64,000 nt of DNA. Origin: Mariniblastus sp. GTDB taxonomy: Bacteria; Planctomycetota; Planctomycetia; Pirellulales; Pirellulaceae. The notes below the pieces were generated by a model that searched no databases, was not told where the DNA came from, and worked only from the letters and a program-made list of their open reading frames with translations. Position numbers and translations under genes: made by a program. The first letter of the stretch is position 1, and every line of letters starts with the position of its first letter. The stretch spans positions 1 through 64,000 of the forward strand of contig JAKVBF010000002.1 of NCBI GenBank assembly GCA_022447555.1, written 5' to 3'. Below are positions 35,244 to 45,190 of the stretch, one piece after another.

Positions 35244-36569
35244 ATGGAATCAAATTCAAAATCACCGAATCGCAGTCGCGACCTTTTTGAGGAGGCGCAA
35301 AAATATTTGCCGGGTGGCGTCAGTCGAAATACTATCTTTCGCAAACCCAATCCGGTCTATGCCAAATTTGGTAAAGGATGCTACGTCACCGATGTCGAGG
35401 GTGTAGCCCGACTGGATGTCGCCAACAACATGGCCTCACTCATTCACGGCCACGCGTGCCCGGACGTCGTCGATGCGGTCCAGCAGCAACTGCATCAGGG
35501 AACAGCATTTACAATGGCCACCATTGCTGAATTGGAATTTGCTAAGTTACTATGCGACCGTGTGCCGCACTTTGAGAAGTTAAGGTTTGTCAACTCAGGC
35601 ACGGAAGCGGTGATGGCCTGTATCAAAGCAGCCCGTTGCTTCACGGGGCGATCCAAGATTGCCAAGGTTGAGGGAACTTACCACGGAACTTACGACTACG
35701 CGGAGGTGAGCCAGAAACCCAAACCAGAAAATTGGGGCGACGCTCAACGGCCCGCATCGGTTCCCGTCGCGAAAGGTACCCCCCAAAGCGCCTTGGATGA
35801 CGTGATCATCATCCCCTTTAACAACCCGTCGTTGGCGCGTGAAATCCTTAATTCCGAAGCCGACCACCTCGCTTGTATTCTTCTTGATCCCATGCCGCAC
35901 CGCGTCGGCTTAATCCCTGCGTCCAACGAATTTGTCACAATGTTACGGGAGTGGTGTGACCAGAATAAGGCCTTGTTGATCTTGGACGAAGTGATCACCT
36001 TTCGATCGGGTTACGCCGGAGCAGGGGAGTGGTTTGATGCGAAGCCGGACCTCACAGCAATGGGGAAAATAATCGGCGGTGGATTTCCCGTTGGCGCGTT
36101 CGCGGGCCGAAATGAAGTCATGGATTTACTGGATCCCCAACATGCAGAGATCCCTTTCCCCCACTCGGGAACTTTTTCTGCTAACCCGATCACCATGGCC
36201 GCTGGAAAAGTTACCATGAGCTTGTTCGACCATACGGCTGTCGAGGATATCAATGACCTGGGCGACTATGCGCGAACAACGATCACCGAATCGATTCGTG
36301 AAATTGGCTTACCGGCATGCGTGACCGGTGCTGGTTCGATGTTCCGTGTCCATCTCAAATCAGAACCTCCAACAGACTACCGCTCGGCTTATATGTCTGC
36401 GTCCCAACAACAGCAAATCACATGGTTGGTAAATCACATGTTTGAGTCTGGATTCATGATGATCAATACATGCACCGCAGCATTGTCAACCGTTATGAAC
36501 CGACAACACATTGACGCACTGACGGATCAATTATCTCGTGGTTTCAGACAATTACGACAAGCGGCTTAA
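35244..36569 (+). CDS. class III aminotransferase (glutamate-1-semialdehyde-aminomutase-like)
   Basis: 441 residues from ATG 35244; the longer frame to 35109 adds 45 residues with no family match. Typical order of motifs: LPGGVSRNTIFRKPNP, FVNSGTEAVMACIKAARCFTG, AKVEGTYHGTYDY (PLP-phosphate and ring contacts), LLILDEVITFRSG (Asp holding the PLP nitrogen) and AMGKIIGGGFPVGAF with the PLP lysine at K275. The fold matches GSAM/aspartate-aminotransferase-family class III enzymes. It lacks clear HemL-specific context (no other haem genes are nearby), so the substrate stays open. Cytoplasmic. Followed at 133 bases by cardiolipin synthase. Confidence 0.88.
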   Translation: MESNSKSPNRSRDLFEEAQKYLPGGVSRNTIFRKPNPVYAKFGKGCYVTDVEGVARLDVANNMASLIHGHACPDVVDAVQQQLHQGTAFTMATIAELEFAKLLCDRVPHFEKLRFVNSGTEAVMACIKAARCFTGRSKIAKVEGTYHGTYDYAEVSQKPKPENWGDAQRPASVPVAKGTPQSALDDVIIIPFNNPSLAREILNSEADHLACILLDPMPHRVGLIPASNEFVTMLREWCDQNKALLILDEVITFRSGYAGAGEWFDAKPDLTAMGKIIGGGFPVGAFAGRNEVMDLLDPQHAEIPFPHSGTFSANPITMAAGKVTMSLFDHTAVEDINDLGDYARTTITESIREIGLPACVTGAGSMFRVHLKSEPPTDYRSAYMSASQQQQITWLVNHMFESGFMMINTCTAALSTVMNRQHIDALTDQLSRGFRQLRQAA

Positions 36570-36702
36570 TAGATCGGGCATAGCGATTGCTTGCCACTCA
36601 GCTCACCCCTAGAACCATCTTACGGAAGCAATGAAGGAAGTGGCTTCCCGGAAGCACCCCGCCATGGCTGGTAATCCGAAGGTTTCATGAGAGAATTTTG
36701 AG

Positions 36703-38157
36703 ATGACTCTGCTCCTCGAAACTTACTGGCCTTTCTTCTTGGCGGCAGCTGAACGACTGATTGCCGTTGCAGCATCGACCCACGCGATTCTTAACAAACG
36801 TGAAACCGCTTCGGTGATAGGGTGGGTGGGACTGATCTGGCTGGCTCCGTTTATGGGAACTTTGGCCTATTTCTGTTTGGGCATCAATCGAATCCAACGT
36901 CGCGGTAGCATGGTCAACAAGGAATTACAAAACGTTCTCGATCAAATCACGGTCCCAGTTCCCGAACAGGTCATCGAGCAACTAGACGAAGTCAAAACAC
37001 GTCATCTACAATTCAAACAAATCGTAGAAACGGTCGACAAGCTGACGCAACGACCGCTGCTCCCTGGAAACACGATCACACCTCTACTGGATGGTGATCA
37101 GGCATACCCAGCTATGCTGGAAGCCATTGACCATGCAACCGCATCAATCTCACTCGTTTCCTATATCTTCGATTACGACAGTGTGGGTATCGCGTTTATC
37201 AACGCTTTGGAAAGAGCCATTCAGCGCGGCGTCGAAGTTCGTGTTTTAATTGATGACGTCGGCTCTAAATATTCGCGGCCGCGAGCCACTCGGGAAATGC
37301 AAAAACGGAGGATTCCATGCAAGACTTTTCTACCCACCCAAGGTCCTCGCTTCGCCCATTATGCCAATCTCCGAAATCACCGGAAAATACTAGTGGTCGA
37401 TGGGAAGATCGGTTTCACAGGCGGCATGAATATTCGCGAGGCCTGCATTTTGGAGCAAAACCCAAAGCACCCGGTGCAAGATTTACACTTTCGTTTTCGC
37501 GGACCTGTCGTAACCCATCTTCAAGAAGCATTTATCACGGACTGGGCATTCACTACAGATGAAATACTGAAGGGAGAGATTTGGCTGCCGACACTCGATT
37601 TTGAAGGTCACGCGCTGGCTCGAGGTATAACCGACGGACCGGACGAAGATTTTGAGAGACTATTGATGACGATCTTGGCGGCAATCGCGATGGCCAACCA
37701 GCGAATTGACATTGTAACCCCTTATTTTCTTCCTGATTCAAGTATGATTCGAGCGTTGGTATTAGCGGGCATGCGAGGGGTCGAGGTGAACGTAATGGTG
37801 CCCCGAATCAATAACAACCCGCTCGTTCAATGGGCCGCATCAAATTCGTTAGGCCAAATCGCGGCAGGCGGCTGCCAAGTCTACCTGAGTGCCCCCCCTT
37901 TTGATCACACAAAGTTGATTTTAGTGGACAACGCCTGGTCGTTGGTGGGGTCTACAAATTTAGATCCCCGAAGTTTGCGATTGAATTTCGAATTTAACGT
38001 GGAATGTTACAGCCAAGAACTGGCGCGAGATTTGGCAGACATTATTGATAAGAAAATACATAGCGCCACGCGGCTTGAGTATCAAGCGTTCATGGCTCGC
38101 AATGTCCTTCTTCGATTGCGAGATGGAATCGCGCGGCTTCTAACACCCTACCTTTAA
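36703..38157 (+). CDS. cls: cardiolipin synthase (PLD superfamily)
   Basis: 484 residues from ATG 36703. Two N-terminal TM helices (near LLETYWPFFLAAAERLIAVA and VIGWVGLIWLAPFMGTLAYF) are followed by two phospholipase D domains. The HKD motifs are NHRKILVVDGKIGFTGGMNI and FDHTKLILVDNAWSLVGSTN, each with the catalytic His-Lys pair. The family condenses two phosphatidylglycerols, or PG and PE, into cardiolipin at the inner membrane. Length and architecture match bacterial ClsA. Same direction as the aminotransferase, convergent with phoD. Confidence 0.95.
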   Translation: MTLLLETYWPFFLAAAERLIAVAASTHAILNKRETASVIGWVGLIWLAPFMGTLAYFCLGINRIQRRGSMVNKELQNVLDQITVPVPEQVIEQLDEVKTRHLQFKQIVETVDKLTQRPLLPGNTITPLLDGDQAYPAMLEAIDHATASISLVSYIFDYDSVGIAFINALERAIQRGVEVRVLIDDVGSKYSRPRATREMQKRRIPCKTFLPTQGPRFAHYANLRNHRKILVVDGKIGFTGGMNIREACILEQNPKHPVQDLHFRFRGPVVTHLQEAFITDWAFTTDEILKGEIWLPTLDFEGHALARGITDGPDEDFERLLMTILAAIAMANQRIDIVTPYFLPDSSMIRALVLAGMRGVEVNVMVPRINNNPLVQWAASNSLGQIAAGGCQVYLSAPPFDHTKLILVDNAWSLVGSTNLDPRSLRLNFEFNVECYSQELARDLADIIDKKIHSATRLEYQAFMARNVLLRLRDGIARLLTPYL

Positions 38158-38194
38158 CGCAGGCAACCAAACGCGGTACGCTTACTGGTTGGAC

Positions 38195-39715
38195 TCAAGG
38201 CCGTTTGTTTATTGGTAAACGTTCTGTATGTAAAACAACCGAGCTTCCAGTATCTTGATTCGTCCCAAACCACTCCGCTTGCCCCGCCATGCCATCAATG
38301 GTGACTCCAAGAAAACCACCTTTATCGCTAAAATAGCGGTGATATTGAGGGTCCCGACCAGGATTCCCGCCAAACTTGTGCTGGTCGTTAATCGGTCCGC
38401 ATCCCATCTCAATCAAATCGGTCTTTGGATCCTGCGAACAGTATTGCCAATGACGATCACCACAAATGACGTAGCAGTTTTCCAGACCGCTAAAAAATTC
38501 CCTTAGCTCTCGCCCCTCGGTCTCGAACCCGGGATTCGAATGGTTATCGTTCTTTCCTTTTTTATCCGGCCCCACCAATGGTCCCGGAGAGATCACAAAT
38601 TTAAAAGTCGCGTCAGATTCTTTTAATGTTTTCTTAAGCCAACTCTTTTGAACCGGCCCCAAAATCGTCTTTCCTGGGCCATCTGGCATACGATTTTCCG
38701 AGCGGAAATCACGATTTTCGGTCAACCATATTTGCAGATCTTTACCCCAGCGAAAGGTGCGGTAAGTATGAGTTCCCATCGGAACCTGCTCCCGGAAAAT
38801 TGCGAGGCCATCATCGAATTTCAACTCACCATATTTCTGCCCCGGCCAACAGTCATTCTTGAGAGTATCGTGATCATCTTTCATAAAATACGAGGCGATA
38901 TTTTGATGGAATTTACGATTGTGGCCGTAGCTAAACATTAAATCCCATTTGGCGCGCGCCTGCGCAACCGTTTTTGCCAGTGGAACTTTATCGTAGTAGA
39001 CGATATCACCGGTATGCACAAAAAACATGGGATTAAAATCCAACATCCTCTGATAAGAAATGTGCCCTTGTTTTCCAGCATCAATACTGCGAACAGCTTG
39101 ACAGGTAGACACAATAAAACGCACTGGTGCTCGCCGGCCAAAGGCGGGTGCCGTTACGAAACGTCCTTCAATCATTCCGACTGATTTTTGCCCTGCGCGC
39201 CGGCCTTCCACTCGAAATTCGTAGTGGGTACCACTATCAAGACCTTTCATTTCAAATTGGTATGTCGAGTTGGTTGTGGGCTTAACTTGATGCCAAGAGG
39301 TCACCTTAGGATGGTCTGAAAAACCCGATTTCCAATATTCCAAACGAACCGTCCCCTCAATTCCCGAAGCAACGTTCTCTGGCATACTGACTTGGGATTT
39401 TTCGCTGGGCTCCAATCCTTCGGTCAATATAGGCAATGAGTCAAAATTTGCCTCAGCTCGATCCGTCAGTCGAACCCAGATCAAGGCCGAATCCGTGGTC
39501 ACCTCCCCAATTTTTATGCCGCTAGCAAAACCCGGAGGCGTATCGGCAAACAGCCTAGAAGAACTATCGACCCAGCCAACGGTAACGACAACCAGTGCCA
39601 GCCAATAGAACCCCCAGCATTTCTTCATCCATTGAAGAATCTTCCTGTTCATCAGTGGGCGACTCGATACATTGGACTGAGATATTTTTAGTCGCTTACG
39701 TTTCATAAGTATCAT
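38195..39715 (-). CDS. phoD: PhoD-type phosphodiesterase/alkaline phosphatase
   Basis: 506 residues from ATG 39715; ATG 39652 is an alternative that places a signal helix (FYWLALVVVTVGWVDSSSRL) near the N-terminus. N-terminal PhoD-N strand segment (GEVTTDSALIWVRLTDRAE), then the catalytic core FVHTGDIVYYDKVPLA, SYFMKDDHDT, YVICGDRHWQYCSQD. These give the Asp/His/Asn ligands of the Fe/Ca metal centre. PhoD releases phosphate from phosphodiesters and monoesters outside the cytoplasm. Lies head-to-head with the glycosyltransferase gene (40 bases between), sharing one promoter region. Confidence 0.92.
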   Translation of the reverse strand: MILMKRKRLKISQSNVSSRPLMNRKILQWMKKCWGFYWLALVVVTVGWVDSSSRLFADTPPGFASGIKIGEVTTDSALIWVRLTDRAEANFDSLPILTEGLEPSEKSQVSMPENVASGIEGTVRLEYWKSGFSDHPKVTSWHQVKPTTNSTYQFEMKGLDSGTHYEFRVEGRRAGQKSVGMIEGRFVTAPAFGRRAPVRFIVSTCQAVRSIDAGKQGHISYQRMLDFNPMFFVHTGDIVYYDKVPLAKTVAQARAKWDLMFSYGHNRKFHQNIASYFMKDDHDTLKNDCWPGQKYGELKFDDGLAIFREQVPMGTHTYRTFRWGKDLQIWLTENRDFRSENRMPDGPGKTILGPVQKSWLKKTLKESDATFKFVISPGPLVGPDKKGKNDNHSNPGFETEGRELREFFSGLENCYVICGDRHWQYCSQDPKTDLIEMGCGPINDQHKFGGNPGRDPQYHRYFSDKGGFLGVTIDGMAGQAEWFGTNQDTGSSVVLHTERLPINKRP

Positions 39716-39755
39716 TTCAAAATTTCATCCATCTAAAAAAATGTAACGTTCACTT

Positions 39756-41021
39756 ATGATACTTGTATTCAGTATCCTTTGCGCCTCTGGTTATATCCTA
39801 CTCAACGTGTTTCAGGCGGTTTACATAGGATTGTACTCGAGACGTATGAGCCGGCATTCTGACCTCCCAAAAAACGATGCATTTCAGCCTCAAACGTGTG
39901 TCGTGCTCTGTTTGCGAGGATCCGATCCTTCGTTGCCGATTTGTTTGGCGGGGCTGGCGGCTCAATCTCACACCAACTATCGCCTGATGTGCGTGGTTGA
40001 TGACCTACTCGACCCCGCACTTAATTCTGTAAAACAATTTTCAAAACAGTTTAAGCACCCTCCGAAAACGCTTCTCATTGATCAACCATCATCGTCTTGT
40101 AGCCTCAAGTGTTCGGCACTTCTTACCGCCTTCAACGACTTAATTGCCATGGAGTCCCCTCCTGAAGTCATTGCGTTGGTAGATGCAGACGCCAGCTGTG
40201 ACCCTGATTGGCTAAACGATTTGATTGCGCCACTCGCCGACAATGCCATCGACGCCACCAGTGGCAATCGTTGGTTCGACCCCCGTGATCACGCGCTCGG
40301 TTCTTGGGTTCGGCAAATCTGGAATGCCGCGGCGGTGGTTCAAATGAACCTCTACGGAATCCCGTGGGGAGGTTCTTTAGCCTTTCGAACGCGCTTATTG
40401 ACTCAGACGAATTTCTGTGACCGTTTGAAAAATGCGTTTTGTGAGGACACATTGCTGAGTGATGTCCTACGACAAACAAAACGCAACGTCTATCCGGTCA
40501 ACCGTCTCGTCGTCACCAACAACGAGTCAACCGACCTTGGCGTTACTCGTCGCTTCATCACACGGCAATTAATAACAACCAAACTGTACCACTGGTCATG
40601 GCCGTTGGTGGTCCTCCATTCGTTGAGTATTTTCTTCCTAAACCTGTTCGCTTTGGCTGGACTAGTTTTTGCCGTCACCCAAGCCGATCGGCTATCAACA
40701 GCCGTGTTCCTGACATGCATTGTCATTTATCCACTGTGCAACGCGGGCTTTCTCAAATGGATCGGAAACATTAATAGTCAACAGTTTGCCACACGCCCGG
40801 GTTCATCAGGGCGTACAACCGATGTCTGCATCTCCACTCGCCAATACCTGATCGCCGTTGCAATCTCACCCTGGGTGCATGCTTGGGCCACGCTCACTGC
40901 GCTCTTTATAAAACGAATTTCTTGGCGAGGGATTGACTACAAAATTGGGCGCACCGGTATCCGCATGCAAGAGTACAAACCTTTTCATACCGACCGGTCA
41001 AAGGATACCTCCATCGACTGA
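39756..41021 (+). CDS. GT2/GT21-like membrane glycosyltransferase
   Basis: 421 residues from ATG 39756. One N-terminal TM helix (MILVFSILCASGYILLNVFQ), a GT-A domain with TCVVLCLRGSDPSLP and the metal-binding VIALVDADASCDPDWL, acceptor-side GGSLAFRTRLL and CEDTLLSDVL. Two or three C-terminal helices follow (VVLHSLSIFFLNLFALAGLVF) and the ending is WRGIDYKIG, close to the W-R-G motif of ceramide glucosyltransferase/HpnI-type enzymes. It probably transfers a sugar to a membrane lipid or polyprenyl acceptor. Divergent from phoD; convergent with the SDR gene. Confidence 0.85.
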   Translation: MILVFSILCASGYILLNVFQAVYIGLYSRRMSRHSDLPKNDAFQPQTCVVLCLRGSDPSLPICLAGLAAQSHTNYRLMCVVDDLLDPALNSVKQFSKQFKHPPKTLLIDQPSSSCSLKCSALLTAFNDLIAMESPPEVIALVDADASCDPDWLNDLIAPLADNAIDATSGNRWFDPRDHALGSWVRQIWNAAAVVQMNLYGIPWGGSLAFRTRLLTQTNFCDRLKNAFCEDTLLSDVLRQTKRNVYPVNRLVVTNNESTDLGVTRRFITRQLITTKLYHWSWPLVVLHSLSIFFLNLFALAGLVFAVTQADRLSTAVFLTCIVIYPLCNAGFLKWIGNINSQQFATRPGSSGRTTDVCISTRQYLIAVAISPWVHAWATLTALFIKRISWRGIDYKIGRTGIRMQEYKPFHTDRSKDTSID

Positions 41022-41033
41022 TCAACCCAATCT

Positions 41034-42494
41034 CTAGGGCTTTCCAGCTTTCAAGGCCTGGTTGATTTCTTCTGTCCAACTGGAAATATCACTCAGATCA
41101 ACCGAAGAGATTATGGTCGTCCCATTTTTGCTAATGCCGGAGACATGTGCGGCCAACTTCAAGACGAAATCACCTCGAGAGAGACCGCGGTGAAGAAACG
41201 CCTCGCCGGACTTTCGCTCCAGCGTCCACTGCCCACCACCCGGACCCATCAGATCAATCCCTACCGAGAAATCAGGGACGTCTGCGGCCAGCGCAGCCGC
41301 GGTAAGAACGTCTTGGTGCGATGCAAGGAGATTCGAATGATCGGGTGCTTTTGATCGCCCTTTACCCCACCGATCCTGAACGCCAAATTCCATAAATTTC
41401 AAAATCACCTCCTTAGTGATTTCCGGGCAGGCAACGTCGGGAACAAACTCTTTGAGATGGCTTGCGTCAAACGACGGATCACTGGTTTCGTAAGATTCGT
41501 AAGTCGTCACATTCTCAAAATATTTAGCCGAAAAATCATTGTCTTTTGGGCGAACGTCCGATGGACCACAAAAGACCACGCCTGCTGAGTTGAAATACTC
41601 ATATCCAGCCTCAATCACTTTCCGGGCAGTCACGAAGGTATCGGGCACTAAGTGAAACGTACGAGAGTGGGCTCGGGGGTTCAAAATGATTCGAGTCATC
41701 ACGTCAGAAACCCAATCGACTGGAACCAAATTACGAGGCTCATCTCCCTGCATTGGCAATCGAATCGGCGTTTCAATGACTCCCTCGCTATTGCGTTCCT
41801 GTTGCGGGACCAAGGTCGCTAACAGACGCAGGTACATGTAAAGGCCATGATAGGTCGAAGTGAAACCCGTGGTGGAATCGCCAACAATGACAGCAGGGCG
41901 ATAGATGGTCTTGCTAAAATCACCGTCGCAAGAACGCACCAACTTCTCGGACTCGAATTTACTTCGTTCATAGTCATTGCGAAACGACTGCCCTGAATCA
42001 AGCTCTTCCTCCATCACTAAATCCGGACGCGTCCCACAAACATAAGCGGTGGAAACATAATGGAATTCACGGACCTTCATCGTTTCTAACAATCCCAACA
42101 CGTTCCGCGTACCCCCAAAATTGGTACGCCAAGGTTCAACGTCCATGGTAGCACCGTCGAACTGAAGGATGGCAGCGTTGTGAATCACACGATCACAGTG
42201 CGCTCGCACCCACGCAAGATCTCTCGCATTCAAGCCGAGATGGGCCTCAGCTACGTCACCCTGCAACACCACCGGCCGCGGCAACAAGCAACCGAGCTCC
42301 TTTTCCCAACGCTGCAAAATCAACTCAACACGTTGATGAATATCCAAACGTTTACTGGGCCGAACAACCAAAGCCAACTGCTGGCCCGCCAACAACAAGT
42401 CCTTGGTCAAGTATTGGCCCACCAAACCCGTGGCGCCCGTCAAAAGAACATAGTTTTCGAACGTATTGAATTTCGATAATTTTGAATTATTCAC
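41034..42494 (-). CDS. thioester-reductase-like SDR (NAD_binding_4) with extra C-terminal domain
   Basis: 486 residues from a GTG at 42494. N-terminal extended SDR: VLLTGATGLVGQYLTKDLL (NAD(P)-binding), VIHNAAILQFDGA, FHYVSTAYVCG and NDYERSKFESEKLV (Tyr-Lys active site). The region TIYRPAVIVGDSTTG and LVPVDWVSDVM are typical of the fatty-acyl-CoA/thioester reductase branch. The last ~130 residues (DFSVGIDLMGPGGGQWTLER...) look like an added SCP2- or ligand-binding-like domain. Likely reduces an acyl thioester or acyl chain to an aldehyde or alcohol. Convergent with the glycosyltransferase; possible lipid-modifying role is inferred. Confidence 0.8.
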   Translation of the reverse strand: MNNSKLSKFNTFENYVLLTGATGLVGQYLTKDLLLAGQQLALVVRPSKRLDIHQRVELILQRWEKELGCLLPRPVVLQGDVAEAHLGLNARDLAWVRAHCDRVIHNAAILQFDGATMDVEPWRTNFGGTRNVLGLLETMKVREFHYVSTAYVCGTRPDLVMEEELDSGQSFRNDYERSKFESEKLVRSCDGDFSKTIYRPAVIVGDSTTGFTSTYHGLYMYLRLLATLVPQQERNSEGVIETPIRLPMQGDEPRNLVPVDWVSDVMTRIILNPRAHSRTFHLVPDTFVTARKVIEAGYEYFNSAGVVFCGPSDVRPKDNDFSAKYFENVTTYESYETSDPSFDASHLKEFVPDVACPEITKEVILKFMEFGVQDRWGKGRSKAPDHSNLLASHQDVLTAAALAADVPDFSVGIDLMGPGGGQWTLERKSGEAFLHRGLSRGDFVLKLAAHVSGISKNGTTIISSVDLSDISSWTEEINQALKAGKP

Positions 42495-42712
42495 TTGATT
42501 TCAGTTCGCCAACTTACCTCAAGCCAAAAAACAGGCACGATGAAAAAAGGTTTCCCAAAATCATCGAATGCAGGGCACTTTGTTGAGGATCAAAGATGCA
42601 ATCATGATACTTTAAGTGAGTTCGAAACCGCTTTGAATGCAATGCGGGCAATGTCACCAAGAGTCGCTTGATTTACCAAGAATCCATGATTATGACTGAA
42701 ATCCATCGGATT

Positions 42713-43990
42713 ATGAAGAACACTAAAGCCACAAGGTTAAATCCGTCGTCGTACGGCAAGTCGTGTGTGGCCCTTTACGGTTTCTTTTTACTCTTAGGCT
42801 GCTGCCTGTCAGCGAACGCCACAGCACAACAAATTGGAAGATCTCAGAAAGATTTCACACCTCAAAACGGATTGGGGCTTTCACCGGAGGACGTCGAAAG
42901 GGGATGGATCGCCTTGTTTGACGGCAATACCCTCTATGGCTGGAAACCCGAGCCAAGTGGGGCGACTGACTGGCACGTGACAGAGGGTCAAATCCAAGCC
43001 ACTAAGGGCGAAAGAAGCCTGTTGAGGACCACGTCACAATTCGACAATTTCAAGTTACGACTGGAATTCAAATGCGAAGCGAGTGCCAACAGCGGTGTCT
43101 TTCTGAGAACCAGCCCGCAGCCAAAGAATCCAGCAAGGGACTGCTATGAACTAAACATCGCGGCACCAACCAACCCCTTTCCAACCGGCTCATTGGTGAG
43201 TCGCAAGACAACGCAAATCCCCCTAAAACCACAGCGGCAAGGTTGGAACCAATTGAATATAACGGCTCAGGAGAACCGAATCACGGCCTTCCTCAACGGT
43301 ACGAAGGTGATGGATTATGTCGACCCGCAACCACTAGGAAAAGGCTATATCGGGCTACAGTTCCATTCAGGCAATATTGCCTTCCGCAATATCCACCTTA
43401 AGCCGCTCGATCTCACTTCACTGATCGAAGCGAGCCTACAACACTGGAAATTAGATCAACAACTGCAAAGCCAATTCACTGTCCGAGACGGCGACCCGTT
43501 AGTGATGAATATCCAAGGAGGCAAAGGACAAATCGAGACACGACAAACTTACGCCGACTTCGTATTTCAAACGGAATGTAGAACCAACGCTCCGGGATTA
43601 AATTCTGGAGTCTTCTTTCGGTGCATTCCCAATGATTTGATGAACGGCTATGAGAGTCAAATCCAAAATCAGTATCAAAACGGTGACCGGAAACAAATCG
43701 TCGACTGTGGGACAGGAGGAATTTTTCGACGTCAAGATGCCCGGAGGGTCACGGCAGATGACATGGCTTGGTTTTCGAAAACCATCGTTGCTTCAGGGCC
43801 TCACATCAGCGTCTGGGTGAATGGTTATCAGGTGACTGACTGGTCGGATCAACGAAAACCCGACTTAAACCCTCGTCGCGGTCGGCGACTGGCAGCAGGC
43901 ACCATTATTCTCCAAGGGCATGACCCGACGACTGACATTGATTTCCGCGGCTTGCGGATTCGAGAAATCACCGAGCGTCGACCTCGTTAA
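42713..43990 (+). CDS. exported protein with two DUF1080 domains
   Basis: Start uncertain (ATG 42686, 42692 or 42713, all in frame; a TTG at 42668 is less likely). The signal peptide core VALYGFFLLLGCCLSANATAQ fits the 42713 start. First DUF1080 domain at about residues 65-235 (GWIALFDGNTLYGWKPE, ANSGVFLRT). Second at about 245-420 (FTVRDGDPLVMNI, LNSGVFFRC, DFRGLRIREI). Each has the single-domain strand pattern. Tandem DUF1080 proteins are likely glycan- or sugar-binding/hydrolysing exported proteins. Convergent with ispH. Confidence 0.88.
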   Translation: MKNTKATRLNPSSYGKSCVALYGFFLLLGCCLSANATAQQIGRSQKDFTPQNGLGLSPEDVERGWIALFDGNTLYGWKPEPSGATDWHVTEGQIQATKGERSLLRTTSQFDNFKLRLEFKCEASANSGVFLRTSPQPKNPARDCYELNIAAPTNPFPTGSLVSRKTTQIPLKPQRQGWNQLNITAQENRITAFLNGTKVMDYVDPQPLGKGYIGLQFHSGNIAFRNIHLKPLDLTSLIEASLQHWKLDQQLQSQFTVRDGDPLVMNIQGGKGQIETRQTYADFVFQTECRTNAPGLNSGVFFRCIPNDLMNGYESQIQNQYQNGDRKQIVDCGTGGIFRRQDARRVTADDMAWFSKTIVASGPHISVWVNGYQVTDWSDQRKPDLNPRRGRRLAAGTIILQGHDPTTDIDFRGLRIREITERRPR

Positions 43991-44040
43991 ATAGTCCTTC
44001 CTAACAGTGGTGTTGGAGGAGCACGCGACTCGCAAATCTA

Positions 44041-44970
44041 TCATCCCAACTGGCGGAGCACTTTCGGCAAAGGGAAATGTACATTTTCATCTCGTACCAT
44101 ACAAAGTTCGACGTCCGCTTCGTAACGGGCTTTCAGCCAATCAATGCATTCCTCGACAACCGTCTCGGGGGCGCTCGCACCAGCCGTCACCAAAACCGTT
44201 TCATCACCCTTGAACCATTCGGGGGAAATCTCCGAAGCCCCATCAATCAAATAGGAACGTACGCCAAAATCGGCAGCAAGTTCTTTCAAACGCTGACTGT
44301 TGGAGCTATTTTGACTTCCCAACACCAGACACACATCTGCACTCGAGGATAGTTTGCGAACCGCCTCTTGGCGATTCTGAGTGGCGTAACAAATGTCTTC
44401 CTTGGGAGGATTCACCAGATTCGTGAATCTTTGCCGCAAACGTGCGATGATTCGATTTGCATCATCCACTGAAAGTGTGGTTTGAGTTAGGTAAGCCACT
44501 TTCGCATCAGTTGGAATGTCAAGTAGATCGACCTCCTCTTCGGTCTCTACCAGCACCATTGCTTCAGGGGCCTCGCCCATCGTACCGATAACTTCGTCAT
44601 GACCTTCGTGGCCAATCAAGAAAATCGTATAACCTTCCCGGGCATATTTGATCGCTTCCAAGTGAACTTTGGTCACCAAAGGGCAGGTTGCGTCGATCGC
44701 GTTTAATTTACGTTCTTTGGCAATTGCCCTGATTTCCGGAGAAACCCCGTGGGCCGAAAACAGCAAGTTGGAACCCGAAGGCACCTCTTTCAGGTCATCG
44801 ACAAAAACAGCCCCCTTCTCGCGAAACGTCTCAACTACGTATTTATTGTGGACAATCTCGTGATAGACGTAGACCGGCGAACCAAATTCGCTCAATGTTA
44901 AATCCAGACTCTCAATGGCCATGTTGACACCGGCACAAAAACCGCGCGGACTGGCTAACAAAATCTTCAT
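44041..44970 (-). CDS. ispH: 4-hydroxy-3-methylbut-2-enyl diphosphate reductase
   Basis: 309 residues from ATG 44970. The three cluster cysteines of LytB/IspH are in place: C12 in SPRGFCAGV, C96 in DATCPLVTK and C194 in EDICYATQNRQ. HEIVHNKYVVE and FSAHGVSPEI (His region) and VLGSQNSSNSQRL follow the family pattern. The enzyme makes isopentenyl and dimethylallyl diphosphate in the last step of the MEP pathway, using a [4Fe-4S] cluster in the cytoplasm. It stands alone but is divergent from a squalene/phytoene-synthase homologue, so isoprenoid steps are neighbours here. Confidence 0.97.
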   Translation of the reverse strand: MKILLASPRGFCAGVNMAIESLDLTLSEFGSPVYVYHEIVHNKYVVETFREKGAVFVDDLKEVPSGSNLLFSAHGVSPEIRAIAKERKLNAIDATCPLVTKVHLEAIKYAREGYTIFLIGHEGHDEVIGTMGEAPEAMVLVETEEEVDLLDIPTDAKVAYLTQTTLSVDDANRIIARLRQRFTNLVNPPKEDICYATQNRQEAVRKLSSSADVCLVLGSQNSSNSQRLKELAADFGVRSYLIDGASEISPEWFKGDETVLVTAGASAPETVVEECIDWLKARYEADVELCMVRDENVHFPLPKVLRQLG

Positions 44971-45190
44971 GAATTTCCGTCAGTTAGGACGTGGAATAAT
45001 GCGAAGGCCCGTCATGAACGGCACAGGACGAACCTTAACCCTAGCTTATTTGACCGTCAGCCTCGCGTCGAGGCAACGGTCTACTTTTCCCAGACCTTTA
45101 AACCCTATCCTAAGACAAACTTTTGACCATAATCGAACGAGGTTTCGATAATGTTTTCGTAAAAATTTTGTACTCGTTTTCGCGACTTCC

